A stretch of DNA of 64,000 bases from Rapana venosa. Taxonomy: Eukaryota > Mollusca > Gastropoda > Neogastropoda > Muricidae. The notes beneath the pieces are model-generated. The model was given only the letters and a program-made list of their open reading frames with translations, was not told where the DNA came from and did not search any database. Positions 1-11,208 of this stretch are shown here, piece by piece; position 1 is the first letter of the stretch, and the number at the start of each line of letters is the position of its first letter. Made by a program: the position numbers and the translations under genes. The stretch spans positions 38,522,479-38,586,478 of the forward strand of contig CM054138.1 of assembly GCA_028751875.1 (NCBI GenBank). Direction: 5' to 3'.

Positions 1-1680
1 AATGGCCTGCAGAGAATTGTAAGAATCTGCTCAAAAATAATTGGAAAAGAACAAAGAGATCTCATGTCGTTCTGCAATCGCCACTGCCATTTTGGCTGAT
101 CCCTCCCATGCTTTGTTTCCAGAATTTCAGTTATTGCCTTCGGAACGCCGTTTTCAGTGTCCCATCAGCAAAACAAACAGAAAAAGAAATTCTTTCGTGC
201 CAGTAAGAATTCGAGTTCTGAATTCACAATGATGTTGACTACCTAGTTTTTACATTTCTCTGAATTACTTGCCTCATTGTCATTGTTATGAGTGTAGTCA
301 ATACATAAATATGTGTGGGTGGGTGGGTGGGTGTGTGAAATAAGTATGTCTTCTAGTCAATGATCTTGAAACATTGAATTCATATATTGGTGTATGGTGT
401 GGGTGTGGTGGGTGTGTTTGCACACGCACGCATGTGCGTGTGTACGTGTTGCGTATGTGCGTGCGTAAATAATAAGTTTTTATGTCTTTTAGTCAATGGG
501 TTTTTTGTGTGTTTTGTTTTTTGTTTTCTTTTAACATTGTGTTCACAATTGATGTGTATGTGTGTGCGCATGCGCGCGTGTGTGTTTGTGTTGTGTGTGT
601 GTGGTGTTCTGACATTTTTATTTGAAGTCATTTTGGAATGTTTAACCAATATGAAATATAGCTTTTTTGTGTCTTTGATGTTTTTGATGCGTATCAATCT
701 GCCTTTCAGTATTGTAATTGCCCTTCATGGGATGATTCAAGTGTTTTTTACTTGACTTGACCGACTTTTTAAGTCAGTGTTGTAAGAAAGCTACACATAA
801 ACGAAGCCATGTGTGTATTGGAATTGCGTGCTTGACATGGCCTTTGTTTTTTATTTTAGTTTTGCTTTCGTTTTCCTGCAGTGGTAATAAAGTTTCATCT
901 CTAGCTAAAACTATAGCGAAAATTTTTTTTCTTCCTTTTCATTTTTTGTAATTAGTTTCTCGAAGTATTGTTTCATATAAGCAAAATGTTACAATTTTCC
1001 GATGGTTTACAAATTTTGTTGTTTACTTCAACAAAAACCTATTTTTTTTAATCAATTAGCTGTGGAAACTAGACCATTGATAAATTATTTACATCACATA
1101 GGCACTGTGAAATTTGAAAACCATCCATTTAATAGTTTAGAAGTTAGAACTTTTATCAGCTTGCCTGTGTTTTCATGCTCACTTGACTGCACTGCTGGGC
1201 AGGAGGAGAAAACTCAGGCCGCACCTATGGGGTAGAAAGAGATTTATGCAATATTTTACTCTTTAGAATAAAAATTCATAGGATTGGGCTACTCTTCTGT
1301 TGCTGTGGGTTTGTTTTGTTGTTTTGTTTTTTACCTGCGCCTTACTGCAGTTACTGTTATACATGGGACTCCGGTTCTTATCGTGTCATCTAAAAGACAG
1401 GCACCCAGCCACTACTCTTTGTTTAAAAGTTCAGAGTTCAGACAGCTGGAAAATGAGGCCTTCCTCCTCTCACTTTCTAGGCCGGTTTATTACCGCCAAC
1501 CTCCGAAATGTTAACAGAAAGATAGACCTGTTGTTTGCAAAATTTTCATTTGAGAACCAGTCAAACAAAATATACTGAAGTAAGTAAAAAAAAAAAAAGT
1601 AATACAAAGAAGGCAAATAACCGGGTAAGAGCGAACTAAAGCAACTTTAGTAAATTGACAACAGAATTTTTGATAAACAA
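1..1680. other. No recognisable gene; scattered GT-rich simple sequence
   Basis: I see no conserved protein motif, RNA gene or mobile-element hallmark here. Short open frames exist on both strands, but their composition follows the T-rich and GT-rich base content. Imperfect (GTGG)n and (GT)n/(GC)n tracts lie at about 313-336, 393-470 and 555-605. Confidence 0.6.
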
Positions 1681-1682
1681 AA

Positions 1683-1765
1683 CCTCGCTCAATAAGGGGC
1701 TCGAACCCGCGACCTGGAATCCATGCTCTACCCACTGAGCAAGCGGTGCTGACAGACACGAAGAT
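1683..1765 (-). repeat. tRNA-like SINE head
   Basis: Read on the minus strand this contains a pol III A-box-like run (gctcagtgggtagagc) followed by a B-box-like run (gcgggttcgagcccc). The two are too close together for a full tRNA: the anticodon arm is shortened by roughly eight bases. The layout is that of the tRNA-derived promoter region of a SINE, or a decayed tRNA pseudogene. I could not delimit the body or a tail. Confidence 0.5.
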
Positions 1766-2174
1766 GCGCCTACATGATGTTACAACTGCAATAAGCCTTT
1801 GTGCTAACAATGATCTCCACTTAGAGGAAGGAAAGCGGCGTCGATAATGAGGCCTAGACGCTGTTTTCCATGGCTTTCCGTATTCCGTAGACTGATTACG
1901 CCTGTGCATTGATCGAAAGATACAAGACTGACCAAACAAAGCCATCAGCAGGGTTGCCCACCTATAAATGAGGCCATACATACCTGCAAATAAGCTGACC
2001 ATATCACGGCGATAGACTCAGCCGATAAGAGGGGAACAGAACTGAATTGAAATCGAACTAAAAAGCAGCTTTTTTTACCACACACTTTCTCAGCCACAAT
2101 CGGACAGTTGCCAGTGTTGAGTCTGGATTGATTTACTGGAGTCATTCATTTAACTTAATTTAGTGTACGACATT

Positions 2175-2177
<3 letters not shown>

Positions 2178-2205
<28 letters not shown>

Positions 2206-2238
2206 CTGTCTGTCTGTCTGTGCGCACGGCGCCGGGGT

Positions 2239-2291
<53 letters not shown>
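2178..2291. repeat. (TG)n-(TCTG)n and (GA)n microsatellites
   Basis: A (TG)n tract with a short (TCTG)n end is followed after a brief GC-rich spacer by about 50 bp of (GA)n. The GA tract ends exactly where a LINE 3' terminal sequence begins. Confidence 0.95.
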
Positions 2292-2294
<3 letters not shown>

Positions 2295-2614
2295 TCTGAA
2301 CTCTGAAATGATTTAATGTACATTGGCCTTGGACCACAATACATTTGTTGGGCTCAGGTTGGAACACTGGCAAAGCAAATGCACAAACAAATAATGATTT
2401 ATGACTGATTAAAGAAGAAATACACACAAATATACATAGCGAACTCATACAAAAAATGATGTCAGTAACAATTTATGACTGAATACAGAAGAAAATTACA
2501 TGATTATAAACCTTAAATCAACCATAACCCAATCATAGAGAGAAGATGCTATCTAAGAAAAATCATCCATATTGAGTATATCAAATCGTAGCAGTTTTTC
2601 AATAAAGTGTTTGA
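2292..2614 (-). mobile_element. LINE 3' end fragment, family with ctctgaaatgatttaatg terminus
   Basis: The segment begins, on the plus strand, with aactctgaaatgatttaatg and then a short palindrome-like ggcc-n-ggcc block followed by acaatac. The same terminus occurs at 2,629, at 38,161 and in the duplicated copy near 52,126, always directly after a (GA)n tract. I read it as the 3' end of a minus-strand non-LTR retrotransposon, 5'-truncated and without coding sequence. The assignment rests on the repeated terminus and on the neighbouring copy, which still has coding sequence. Confidence 0.6.
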
Positions 2615-2628
2615 GAGAGAGAGTGAGA

Positions 2629-3330
2629 AACTCTCTCTGAAACTCTGAAATGATTTAATTGCACATTGGCCTTAGGCCACAATACAATATAGAAAAGAAA
2701 ATAGGAAAATATCTTATTTAGCAGCACCTATCTATATTCTACAATCATTGGTTACCTGAAAATCATATACATCTCATACCTACTACGGTTCAAATTTTAA
2801 GGATAGTTGTCAAATCACAGTTTACATTTCACATATACTGAAATGATCAGTCATAGACATTAGTATAAAAGGGGGAGATACAGAAAATCATGATCATGTT
2901 ATGCCACGAATTCTTGATAATACGCGATATAAACAAAGGTGAAAATGTTTAAGTGGTTTAACAGACGTTACCTTGTAGACTTAAAGTATTTTCTTCCGCC
3001 TATTGCTTGCATGAAACACATATCTAGATAAATTGTATCTGTGGATAGGATCAGTGGCTCTAAGTAACATGTGCAGAGGAAGTTCTTTTGACTCTTTTAG
3101 AAATTTGACCCTTAAATCTTCAAACGTAGCACAAAATAACACAAAATGTTTTTCATTTTCGATCTGATTTTTACAAAATGGACAGAATTTATCATGAATA
3201 GATTCACTATAGCGATGTACATTGTTATTAAGTGGGAGTACATTAAACCTCAACTGCGTGATGGCAACACGAAAACAATAATTTTCCATATCTAAAACAT
3301 AACTTTCTTTTACGAATATAGTCTTAAATG

Positions 3331-3331
<1 letters not shown>
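2629..3331 (-). mobile_element. 5'-truncated LINE with ORF2 C-terminal zinc-knuckle
   Basis: The 3' end (2,629-2,980) carries the same ctctgaaatgatttaat terminus as the fragment just left of it. Upstream on the minus strand, 3,289-2,981 encodes about 100 residues ending a LINE ORF2. They include CPFCKNQIENEKHFVLFC, a CX2C...HX4C-type knuckle typical of the extreme C-terminus of non-LTR reverse transcriptase polyproteins, preceded by an LRFNVLPL segment. The reverse transcriptase itself is missing; the copy stops at a (GA)n tract at 3,332. It cannot move by itself. Confidence 0.8.

Positions 3332-3399
<68 letters not shown>
3332..3399. repeat. (GA)n microsatellite
   Basis: About 66 bp of uninterrupted GA. 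To its right, 3,400-3,470 reads aacgaacgaacggcctttaat, which resembles another LINE 3' end on the minus strand, but no coding sequence supports that. Confidence 0.95.
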
Positions 3400-3401
<2 letters not shown>

Positions 3402-3591
3402 CGAACGAACGGCCTTTAATACGAAAGGATGATGAAAATTTTAGGCCAGTCTTGTTAGTCCAGTTACAGTCTTTTTTCTTCTTAAAGCAATCAAACAATA
3501 ACAATAGAATAAAAACAACAACGGAAAACAAAGACAGAGGAAAAAATTTGGTTTTGAACATTAGAAAGATATAACCTTTTTTTAAAGTTTT

Positions 3592-3765
3592 AATAATAAT
3601 AATAATAATATATGGAATTTATATAGCGCCGAATCTTGTAAAACAAACAAATCGAAGCGCTTGAAAGTTTTGAAAGGAATTGTGATTTTGCAATTGTGCA
3701 GGAAGAGTGTTGCAGACATAAGGGCCCCAGAAAGCTAAGCTGGGTTTATATCTAGGTCAGTACGA
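3592..3765 (-). mobile_element. 3' end of a CR1/L2-like LINE (family A)
   Basis: An (ATA)n tract is followed by tggaatttatatagcgc and a run ending near an aatcgaagcgcttg block. This is the terminus shared with the family A copies at 19,676, 26,865, 27,077 and 63,900. Only the 3' untranslated part is present. Confidence 0.75.
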
Positions 3766-4925
3766 GGACATCTAAACTTTCTGACAGGTTGAATTGTTTA
3801 TGGATTCTTATTCCACAGGTTTCCTTGATGTTGCTTATGAGAGAAGCTGGTGGTCTGCCTTTTATCTTTTGTCTCGGTCTTGCTTTGAAAGACAGTCCTT
3901 CATGAGGTCCCTATCTTGGTTTCATAGCGCATGACCTACATGCCTTAATATCATTTCATTTATTAATTCGGTTATTTCTCCTTCTTCCCTGTTCGTGTGG
4001 CCTGCATTTATTTACTCTCTTATCTGTCCAACCTACCCTGAGCAGCCCTCTTTTTAAAAAAAAAAATTATAAAGCCGCACCTCAGTTGCTTCAAATATTT
4101 TTTTCATGATCTTTTCTTTAGTTCAGGATTCACAGTCATATAGCATGACCTGCCCTACTAAGCATCTCATGATTTTCATTTTCAGCTGGTAGGGAATACT
4201 GCAATCTTTCTAGATATTGTTTAGTAGGATCATTCTACTTTTAGCCGCCTATTATTGTTTTTATGTCTGTGGTACTTGATCCGTCATTTGTTTTGACTGA
4301 ACCGAGATAAATAAGTCTTTACCATTTTCTATAGGAGTTTTGTCAATCTTTATTTCATGCCCTGTTTCGCAGCTGGCTATGGCAACGTGCAGCACTTTTG
4401 TCTTTTAGACTTTGAGTTTGAGACTGGCTCTTCTTCCTGTTACGTCTACTCTGTGTAAAACTCTCCTCATACTGGCAATGTTATCAGCTAGTAGTGCTGT
4501 ATCATCAGCATAGCACTGATTTGTTATGTTTCTGCCACCTATCCTGAGATCCAATGACTCCTTCTTGATTTGCTCTGTATATATATTGAAAAGGTGAGGC
4601 GAGAGGATGCACCCTTGTGTAACTCCTTTTGAGATGTTGAACATTTCACATTTTTATTGCCCCATTTGATAGTACCCTTCTGGTCTTCATAAAGTGGGGA
4701 AAATAGAATGATGATGTGCATTGAAAAAGCAATTTTACATTGTGTCAAAAAGATCCTGGTGAATCAAACTGTCAAATGCTTTGCTGTTGTTCTTTGTTCC
4801 TACATTTCACCTTTTCAATGTTTTGCAGCACAAAAAGCATGTCTGTTGTTCCTCTGTTCTGTAGCCTGCCAGATGGTCTGATAGTTCAAACTCTACTTTT
4901 TGTTTCATCCTATTTAAGATTATGA
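3766..4925 (-). pseudogene. RTE-like reverse transcriptase remnant
   Basis: The clearest part is 4,644-4,405 on the minus strand, which gives GVTQGCILSPHLFNIY followed by QCYADDTALLADN: reverse transcriptase motifs B and C with the YADD catalytic pair. Upstream (about 4,920-4,745) a frame-broken stretch contains SKAFDSLIHQDLF, motif A. Downstream (about 4,380-3,800) translation resembles the connection region, with a YLGSV-like segment crossed by stops. Several frameshifts make it nonfunctional. Its own endonuclease was not found. Confidence 0.8.
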
Positions 4926-5080
4926 TCAACAAGATCTTGTGGCATAAGAATCCATGAAGAGAGCAGAGCCAGCGAAGATCAGAGCAAAGGGAGAAGGAGA
5001 ATCATGTTTGCATCATTGGGTGCGGCAACTAACGCCATACTGGGTGAATCGACAAGTGAGACAGGTAAGATTGGTTTATA
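4926..5080 (+). pseudogene. Possible RTE ORF2 C-terminal fragment, opposite orientation
   Basis: On the plus strand a broken frame gives RIHEESRASEDQSK and later ATNAILG, which resembles the last residues of RTE-type polyproteins. It sits head-on to the minus-strand RT remnant, so it is another insertion or an inverted piece of the same element. Evidence is weak. Confidence 0.35.
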
Positions 5081-5602
5081 ACTTCAATGAACAAGGTACT
5101 GACTTAGTTGGGTACGTCATGCGTTGATATTTCATGCATGAGCGCTGCTTTATCTAATTCAAGTAGTTTTTCCAAAGACTTTATTTAGCTTCTTCCTTTT
5201 TTCTTCGTTTGTAATAGGCAGGTCGGGTGGAATTAGCTTTTCTGCTCCTCGATGAAGATAATTCAACCGTTTTTTGTGGGGGCTGAAGCACCCATCCCAT
5301 ATTTTTTGAATAGCTGATATGGGACATTATATGTGAGTGAAAAAAGTTTTGATATCATTGTTGATGTATGTGTCACTTGAGATATTAGGAAGATATTTTT
5401 CGAGAGGGTTTGAGTAGATGAGGCTGCCATTTTAGTTCTTCATCTATGTAAGACCTAAATTGCAGCGTTCACACATTTGTTCGATCAAAGTGATATCCAA
5501 ACGAAGGGATAACCAAAGGAAAGATAGTTTATTTTATTGGCGGGTTGCTATAACTATCGGTTTGGTTTTGTCATGTTGTCTCATCATTAAGTTTGAAATA
5601 CA
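5081..5602. other. No recognisable gene
   Basis: No protein motif or repeat boundary is visible. The stretch may be the 3' untranslated part of the minus-strand LINE remnant that starts at about 5,603. Confidence 0.45.
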
Positions 5603-6490
5603 CTACACTGATGTTTTGTCAATACTTTTCTGGAGACATGTTTTGATTGTTAATATGTTGTTCCCAGTGATTTGAATTGACGAATCATCTGCAAAACAAT
5701 CAGTTTTTGTCAAGACTTTTCTGGAGACATATTTTGATTGTTTGTATGTTGTTCCCAGTGATTTGGATTGACGAATCATCTGCAAAACAATCAGTTGTGA
5801 TTTCCCTGTTGGATAGGGGTAATAGTAGGTCATGGATGTAGATGCAAAAGAGGAGCGGGACAAAGAGAATGCCCTGTGGGAATCCATATGTGCTTCAGTG
5901 GAGCTTTTTCCATCATAAATTACATACTATGTTATTTCAGTAAAGTATGAAGGAAAGAACTGTATCAATGAAGGGTTATTTGAATAGAGCTTAAGCTTGT
6001 TTAGAAGAATAGAGTGTTCAACAAGGTCAAAGGCTTTTTCAAATCAAGGAAAACAGCACCTGCAAATTTAGGTTGATTTAATGCCGAGAACCTGAAGTCA
6101 TTCTTGATAAGGCTGTATGACAGGAATGTTTGGGTCAGAAACCAGATTGGAATTGGTGAAAAAGTTGATTTTTTCCCCATGAAATTAGAAGTGTTTAATG
6201 TATATATTTTCCAAGGAGTTTTGAATAGAAAGTAATGAAATAGGTCTGAAGTCATTTGGATCTGATGCAGTTTTTGTTTTTGGATGTGGAGTGCTGTTTT
6301 AAAAGCAAATGGAAGTGCTGGTTTCAATAAATCTGTTGTAACTATAAGTAAAGGTTTAACAATATATGGAAAATTGATGTTGATTAAAAAAAATGTTAAA
6401 GCTGTGTTGTTCCGACTTGATATTTTTATTCTTCAGCTGCATCATGAATTTTTCAACTTTATGCACTGCTTTAGCTGGATGTGAAACGAC
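5603..6490 (-). pseudogene. LINE reverse transcriptase remnant with internal tandem duplication
   Basis: Minus-strand frames give GAVFLDLKK (motif A, near 6,050) and FADDSSIQITGNN (motif C, near 5,690), with intervening RT-like sequence in several frames. The motif C region is present twice because of a 91-bp tandem duplication. The order and spacing fit a non-LTR reverse transcriptase. No endonuclease or C-terminal knuckle is recognisable. It is clearly dead: multiple frameshifts, and a duplication that is not a multiple of three. Confidence 0.7.
5614..5795. repeat. 91-bp tandem duplication
   Basis: Two adjacent units (5,614-5,704 and 5,705-5,795) start ttttgtcaa and end aaaacaatcag, with a handful of differences. 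The unit covers the RT catalytic FADD region. Confidence 0.9.
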
Positions 6491-6957
6491 ATATTGTGCT
6501 TGATTATTTACAAAGCCATGTCAAGGAAGGCAGGCGGCATACATGCTATGATCTTCTGTTTGGTAAAGAGTGTGAGTAAGGTGGGCAGTGAGTGATAAGA
6601 AGTGGGTGTTGAATATTTTGGGAGTGATGCTTGTTGCTGACAATTCTAACTGTTCGGATTTTTTGTGCGGATTTTTTGTGTGTAATAGCATTTGATAGTA
6701 TTAATTTTTTGGTAATAATAGTATTGATTGTTTAACAGATTGTTGCTATGTTACTAGTATCTGTAATAACACACATACACACACACATACACTCTTACTT
6801 ACATGCATATACACACATAGTCTCATACACAACACATACACACACGCACGTGCTCATACATACATATACACACACACACATCATGAAAGCACTCGCACAC
6901 ACACGCACGCTCACAAACGCGTGCACACACATACACACACACAGTCATATCACGTAA
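6491..6957. repeat. Unannotated stretch, then imperfect (CA)n repeat
   Basis: 6,491-6,755 has no recognisable content. 6,765-6,957 is a degenerate (CA)n tract with interspersed tacatgcatatacac and catcatgaaagc blocks. The same blocks recur at 18,790-18,945. Confidence 0.75.
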
Positions 6958-7052
6958 TCTCAAAGCAGTTCATCATCTTCATTGTCATTGATCATCATGT
7001 CATAAAAGAAAATTGTCTCTGATGGTGTTTCACAGAAGATGAGGCAGCAAAA

Positions 7053-7057
<5 letters not shown>

Positions 7058-7120
<63 letters not shown>
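7058..7120. repeat. (GA)n microsatellite
   Basis: About 62 bp of GA, directly followed by the LINE 3' terminus aatgacaatgacaaagg. Confidence 0.95.
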
Positions 7121-7126
<6 letters not shown>

Positions 7127-7215
7127 AATGACAAAGGTTTATTGCAATAAGCAAAATGCCCATTCAAAAGGGGACAGTGGGAGGGGCTGGGCACAAAACA
7201 CAAAATTTCATACAC
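7121..7215 (-). mobile_element. LINE 3' end fragment, caataaacctttgtcattg terminus
   Basis: Read on the minus strand this ends with caataaacctttgtcattg after a tgggca-rich stretch and the words tttgtgcccag and ctgtcccctt. The plus-strand segment at 13,240-13,331 has the same order of words and the same terminus. They are two 3' ends of one non-LTR family, both heavily 5'-truncated. Confidence 0.7.
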
Positions 7216-7494
7216 TGAGAACTTAATTAATTACAGCCCAAATAGTCATCATAGCATGGATTCCAAAATAGGGTTACAGGAGAGATTCAGATCCTTTTCT
7301 GTTTTTTTAAAACCTTTGGTAAACCCTTATGATAGAAATTGGTAAGGGGAAGGAATTTATTTCACAAAACTGTACAAATGTAAAATCAACATTACACAAC
7401 AAACTGGTCTGCAACAAGGAAACTAGGTCAAGGTTGCAGCTAACACTGATAAATTCGACATAATCCAGGAGGCATGTAGCATACAGCTATCTCC
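7216..7494. other. No recognisable gene
   Basis: Nothing beyond AT-rich single-copy-looking sequence. Confidence 0.5.
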
Positions 7495-7597
7495 CCATCT
7501 CTCTCTCTCTCATCTCTCCCATCTCTTCTCTCTCCTCTCATCTTTCTCTCTCTCCTCTTCTCTCTCTCAACACACACACACATATCTCTCTCTTCCT

Positions 7598-7630
<33 letters not shown>

Positions 7631-7635
7631 TTCTC
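7495..7635. repeat. Imperfect (CT)n tract
   Basis: Polypyrimidine run with short CA interruptions. It runs straight into the first copy of the unrecognised domain and could serve as a polypyrimidine tract, but I see no AG at the position that would confirm a splice acceptor. Confidence 0.85.
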
Positions 7636-7636
7636 C

Positions 7637-8150
7637 GCTGCATCCCCTGATGTCACCGTGCCTACTGACACAGCAGCTGATCAGCAAAGCGAAATCAACC
7701 TTGTTGCCGTGCCTACCACTGATGCTGCCGCTACGCTGGAAGAGGACAGTGAGGACTGCTTGGACCAGGTACGTGACGCTGGATACGGTGTGGAGTTGAT
7801 ACGAGACTATGTTGCTGAACTGACTGACCGATCGCTACAAAGAAAACTCAGAAACACAAAAAGAAACCAGGATTTCGTCCATGTTTTTGTTTCCCCTGAC
7901 AATCCTGAAACTGTTGTCTGAAAGTGATGACATGGTTTTTCAGTTTAGTTGGACAGCAGCAGCAGGTGACGAACCGTCAGACTTCTTTTGGCTGGCAAAA
8001 CGAAGTTCAAGGCACATGACTCGGGAAGAACGGACTGTCTACTCCAGGCTACGACAGTGGAGACCAGCCGATCCAGAAAACTTTAAAGACAAAATTAGTG
8101 CTGGAATTCGTGTTATGAATGTGATCATGGGTGCTGTGAGATTTTTCCTT
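7637..8150 (+). pseudogene. Unrecognised domain, copy 1
   Basis: The frame is open from the upstream CT tract, with no ATG. It gives an acidic lead (LEEDSEDCLDQV), then RDYVAELTDRSLQRKLRN and KRNQDF, up to about 7,918. A stop follows, but shifting frame continues the homology: ESDDMVFQFSW, SDFFWLAK and HMTREER, then a helix-like tail to NVIMGAVRFFL. Comparison with the other copies implies a 2-bp loss near 7,917, inside the conserved CESDD. Copies 2 and 3 match it end to end at moderate identity, so this was once coding. It may be an exon of a host gene family or a domain of an unknown element. A (GT)n tract follows immediately, as in copy 3. Confidence 0.6.
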
Positions 8151-8164
8151 GTTTATTGTGATTG

Positions 8165-8261
8165 TAGTTTTGCTCGCGCGTGCGGGTGTGTGTGCGCGCG
8201 CGCGCGCATGTGTGTGTTGTGTGTGCGTGTGTTGTGTGTGTGTGTGTTGTTGTTGCTTCGA
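8165..8261. repeat. (GT)n/(GC)n microsatellite
   Basis: Alternating purine-pyrimidine tract directly after domain copy 1. Its right edge is the 3' junction of the RNase H LINE. Confidence 0.9.
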
Positions 8262-8458
8262 TTTTACGTCTGTTCACTCAAAGTGATATTAGACGATGGG
8301 AAGGGAGGGGAGGGACATTGATGTTGATGGTTGTGTGCTGTGAAATTGGTATCTGTTGCTAAAATATCCTAGGCAGTATACAGAAAAAGGCTAAGCAATG
8401 ATAACAACAAATAAATACATAAGAAATGCTAATGCGACTTATAACTATAACAAATGTC

Positions 8459-8701
8459 CTAATAGGACTGTTCATTAAAGATTGTTATACGAAATGCCAA
8501 ATCAATATTTTTGAATATCTTATCCAAGGACTTTTCAGAAAAAGAAGGTAATAATGGTTTTAGACTCTTACATTCAAAAATTATATGAATGCTAGTAATT
8601 TTCTCACCACACAAACATTTTATATTTTTACTATATTTAGTGATAAAAGCATTCACTTTTATTCTAAAGAATAAAGCGCTAACCCTTCTTGCCATGAACA
8701 A
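8459..8701 (-). pseudogene. LINE J ORF2 C-terminal zinc knuckle
   Basis: About 80 residues with KCLCGEKITSIHIIFECKSL, a C-C-H-C pattern close to the end of ORF2, preceded by a short basic segment (NAFITKYSKNIK). It ends with a stop before the 3' UTR. Confidence 0.8.
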
Positions 8702-8751
8702 ACTTGTGTAGGTTTCAGAGTGATCAATATTCCTAAAAACAGGGATAGTGA

Positions 8752-9285
8752 TTAAAGATTTGTCTGAAAGGTGCTCATTTTGATGATAAGCTTCTTAGCC
8801 CTGCTCCACGATGCCTCTTCTAGTAAATGATAGCCCTCTTGTAAAGATAATGGAACATGTAGTTCTACAGAATCCTCTCCATGCCTTGCACCTCTCTTCG
8901 CAGCTCTGTCAGCCCACTCATTTGGCAAGAACCCCACATGCGAAGGTACCCAACAGAAGGTGACACAAATACCCCTTAAAGCTAAAACATGTATGGCATG
9001 ATTGATCTCTAGTACAACTGTAGACATTTTCTTAGAACTTGTGGATTTTAATGCATAGAGTACCGATTTCGAATCAACGCATAGTAAAGTTTGAAATACA
9101 TTCACCGGAAGATCAAGAATATAATTAAGAGCCATTAAAATTGCTATTAGCTCAGCTGTGAATATCGAATGGTGTTTACCAGCATAATAACATTTTTCTA
9201 TTTTAAGCGATGGTATTACAAAAGCTGAACCTGTTTCTTGATCATCTAGATGTGAACCATCTGTAAATACCTTTAAATGATGAGA
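8752..9285 (-). pseudogene. LINE J RNase H domain
   Basis: The four acidic landmarks of an RNase H fold can be followed: a likely TDGS-type start near 9,285 (only approximately readable), TAELIAILMA near 9,150, LLCVDSKSVL near 9,075, and WVPSHVGFLPNEWADRAAK near 8,920. The domain would degrade the RNA strand of the cDNA hybrid. The frame is open through most of the domain (9,135-8,752), which makes it one of the best-preserved parts of the element. Confidence 0.9.
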
Positions 9286-9289
9286 ATAT

Positions 9290-9820
9290 TTATGATGAAT
9301 ATGAGATCGAAACTTTGGAGATCACAATATTTTGATTTTCACTCTTTGCCATATTAATGTACTCTATGTCAAAATTTGCTTTGTTCATTTCCCATGAAGG
9401 ATAAGGTAGAACTTTAGTTTGTGTGTCCATGGTATGTTGATTGATTCCAGACTTTTCAAAAAGGTCTGAAACATACGTACCAATTGGCTTTAAAGAAGAT
9501 ATTTGTTTTGCTCTTTTTGGAAAATTGATTTCTGATTTTATTTTTACTTCGTCTGAAGTAAAAAATTTTGTGGTTTTGCTTCTGAGTACATATTTTGCAC
9601 ATGCCAATTGTCGGTATTCATCTAGGGGCAATTCTCCAATTTCATGATAAGTTCCAAGAGCCGGTGCATGAAAAGGTACTCCGAGGGCAAGCCTGTACCA
9701 TACTTTGTAACTTTTTGAGTAGGTACTTGGTGCATTGAAAAAGACCTCTTGCCCATAATGACAGTTTGGAACGAATAAGGATGTTGCTAAACATTCAGAT
9801 TTAAAGTGCTTTGTCCCCAA
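9290..9820 (-). pseudogene. LINE J ORF2 region between RT and RNase H
   Basis: A 176-residue open frame with no motif that I can name. It lies where I-type elements carry the thumb/connection region. It includes PFHAPALGTYHEIG and YRQLACAKYVLRSKT. An open frame of this length in the element's coding direction supports former coding. Confidence 0.7.
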
Positions 9821-10061
9821 AACTGCTTACTTACCATTTTAAGTAAATTCAAACTCTTTCTTGCTTTAGTTAAGGTATATCGATATGTGCATTCCAAGCT
9901 AGTTTAGACGTAAGAATGACACCCCAAAAATTTTATTATATTTTTATATTGGATGATTTCACCGCCAATCCTGAACACTGGTAACTCCTCTGGATTACTA
10001 CCATTGTTAAAAAGTACTAGGTGTGTCTTTTCTGTAGAAAAAGAAAGTCCATTCTCAAAAA

Positions 10062-11004
10062 TTAATCATTTATGTTGTCAAGTTGTTTTTGATAAATTTT
10101 TCTGATGTAATTTATAGCCCGTTTTGATGTGTTTCGCTTCATATTAACATTCATCCATAAACATATGTCGTCTGCATATTGCACTAAAACGACATCATTT
10201 GATAACTTTCTTGGAAGATCGTGTAATAAAATATTGAACAAGACAGGAGCTATTACAGAACCTTGGGGTAAACCCATATGAAGAGACCTGAAACCTGAAT
10301 ATGCATTATTTACTCGGACTTGTATGCTTCTGTTACACAGAAAGTTTTTAATGTAATGATATATATGACCGGAAAACCTGAGATCTTTTAGTTTTAGCAA
10401 CAATCGAGCGTGCCAAACTTGATCATAAGCCTTTTTAATGTCAAAAAATGTCGCTAGAAAAGTTTTTTTCGTCCCTGCAAATTGGCTTTTAATGCATGTT
10501 GAAAGTTTAACCAAATTGTCTATGGCACATCGGTCTTTGTGAAAACCTGCTTGATTGACTGGGTTATTTTATTTTTATGACAGTAATATATCAATCGTTT
10601 AAGAATAATTCGCTCCATCAATTTGCAAGTATGTGAAGTCAAGGCAATAGGTCTGTAATTACTTATATCTGTTTTTGGCTTTCCCTGCTTATGTACAGGA
10701 ACAACTATAGACTGCTTCCACTTCATGGGCATGACACCATCAATCCAACATTTATTACAAAGTTTGTGCAGCAGAAATAAAAAGTTTTCCGGTAAATGTT
10801 TAGCATTTCATTAGATACTGCGTCCAATCCGACAGATGTTTTCTTGTTGGAAAGTGAAAGTAATGCTTCTCTAACTTCGTTCAACATGATTGGAGCGTTG
10901 ACATATTCATTATTATCAGAGATTGGTTTAGCATGCAACTCTAGATTGTTTTCCTCTTCTGTTCTTTGTTTTCTATGTTCACACGATAAACCTTCAATTC
11001 GCAT
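10062..11004 (-). pseudogene. LINE J reverse transcriptase
   Basis: Motifs in order, in two or three frames: KKTSVGLDAVSNEML (11,004-10,723), SNYRPIALTSHTCKLMERI (10,732-10,520), FDIKKAYDQVW, GLPQGSVIAPVLFN and QYADDICLW (10,514-10,062). Catalytic aspartates in motif A and in YADD are intact. Frameshifts near 10,515 and 10,725 separate the pieces. The role in the parent element was target-primed cDNA synthesis. Confidence 0.93.
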
Positions 11005-11208
11005 TGACTTTGAAAATATGTCTGCAAAGGCTTCAGCCTTTTCTTCATTAGATGAAATTCTTTATTCCCCAGCTTTACTAGGCAACTTGGTAGATTGACA
11101 CTTTTTTTTTATTTCATTAATTTTTTCCAGACCACTTTAAGATCTTTATGACTGTATACTTCACTGGCACAAAACAAGACCAATATTGCCTTTTAGCCTG
11201 AGCAATAA

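Noticed and set aside
1511..2002. 163-residue minus-strand frame
   Set aside because: It runs across the tRNA-like SINE head and shows no protein motif; probably chance.
8165..8362. Exon extending domain copy 1 through the GT tract
   Set aside because: The frame beyond AVRFFL is a translation of alternating GT/GC, and the LINE J 3' end follows; copy 3 also loses similarity at this point.
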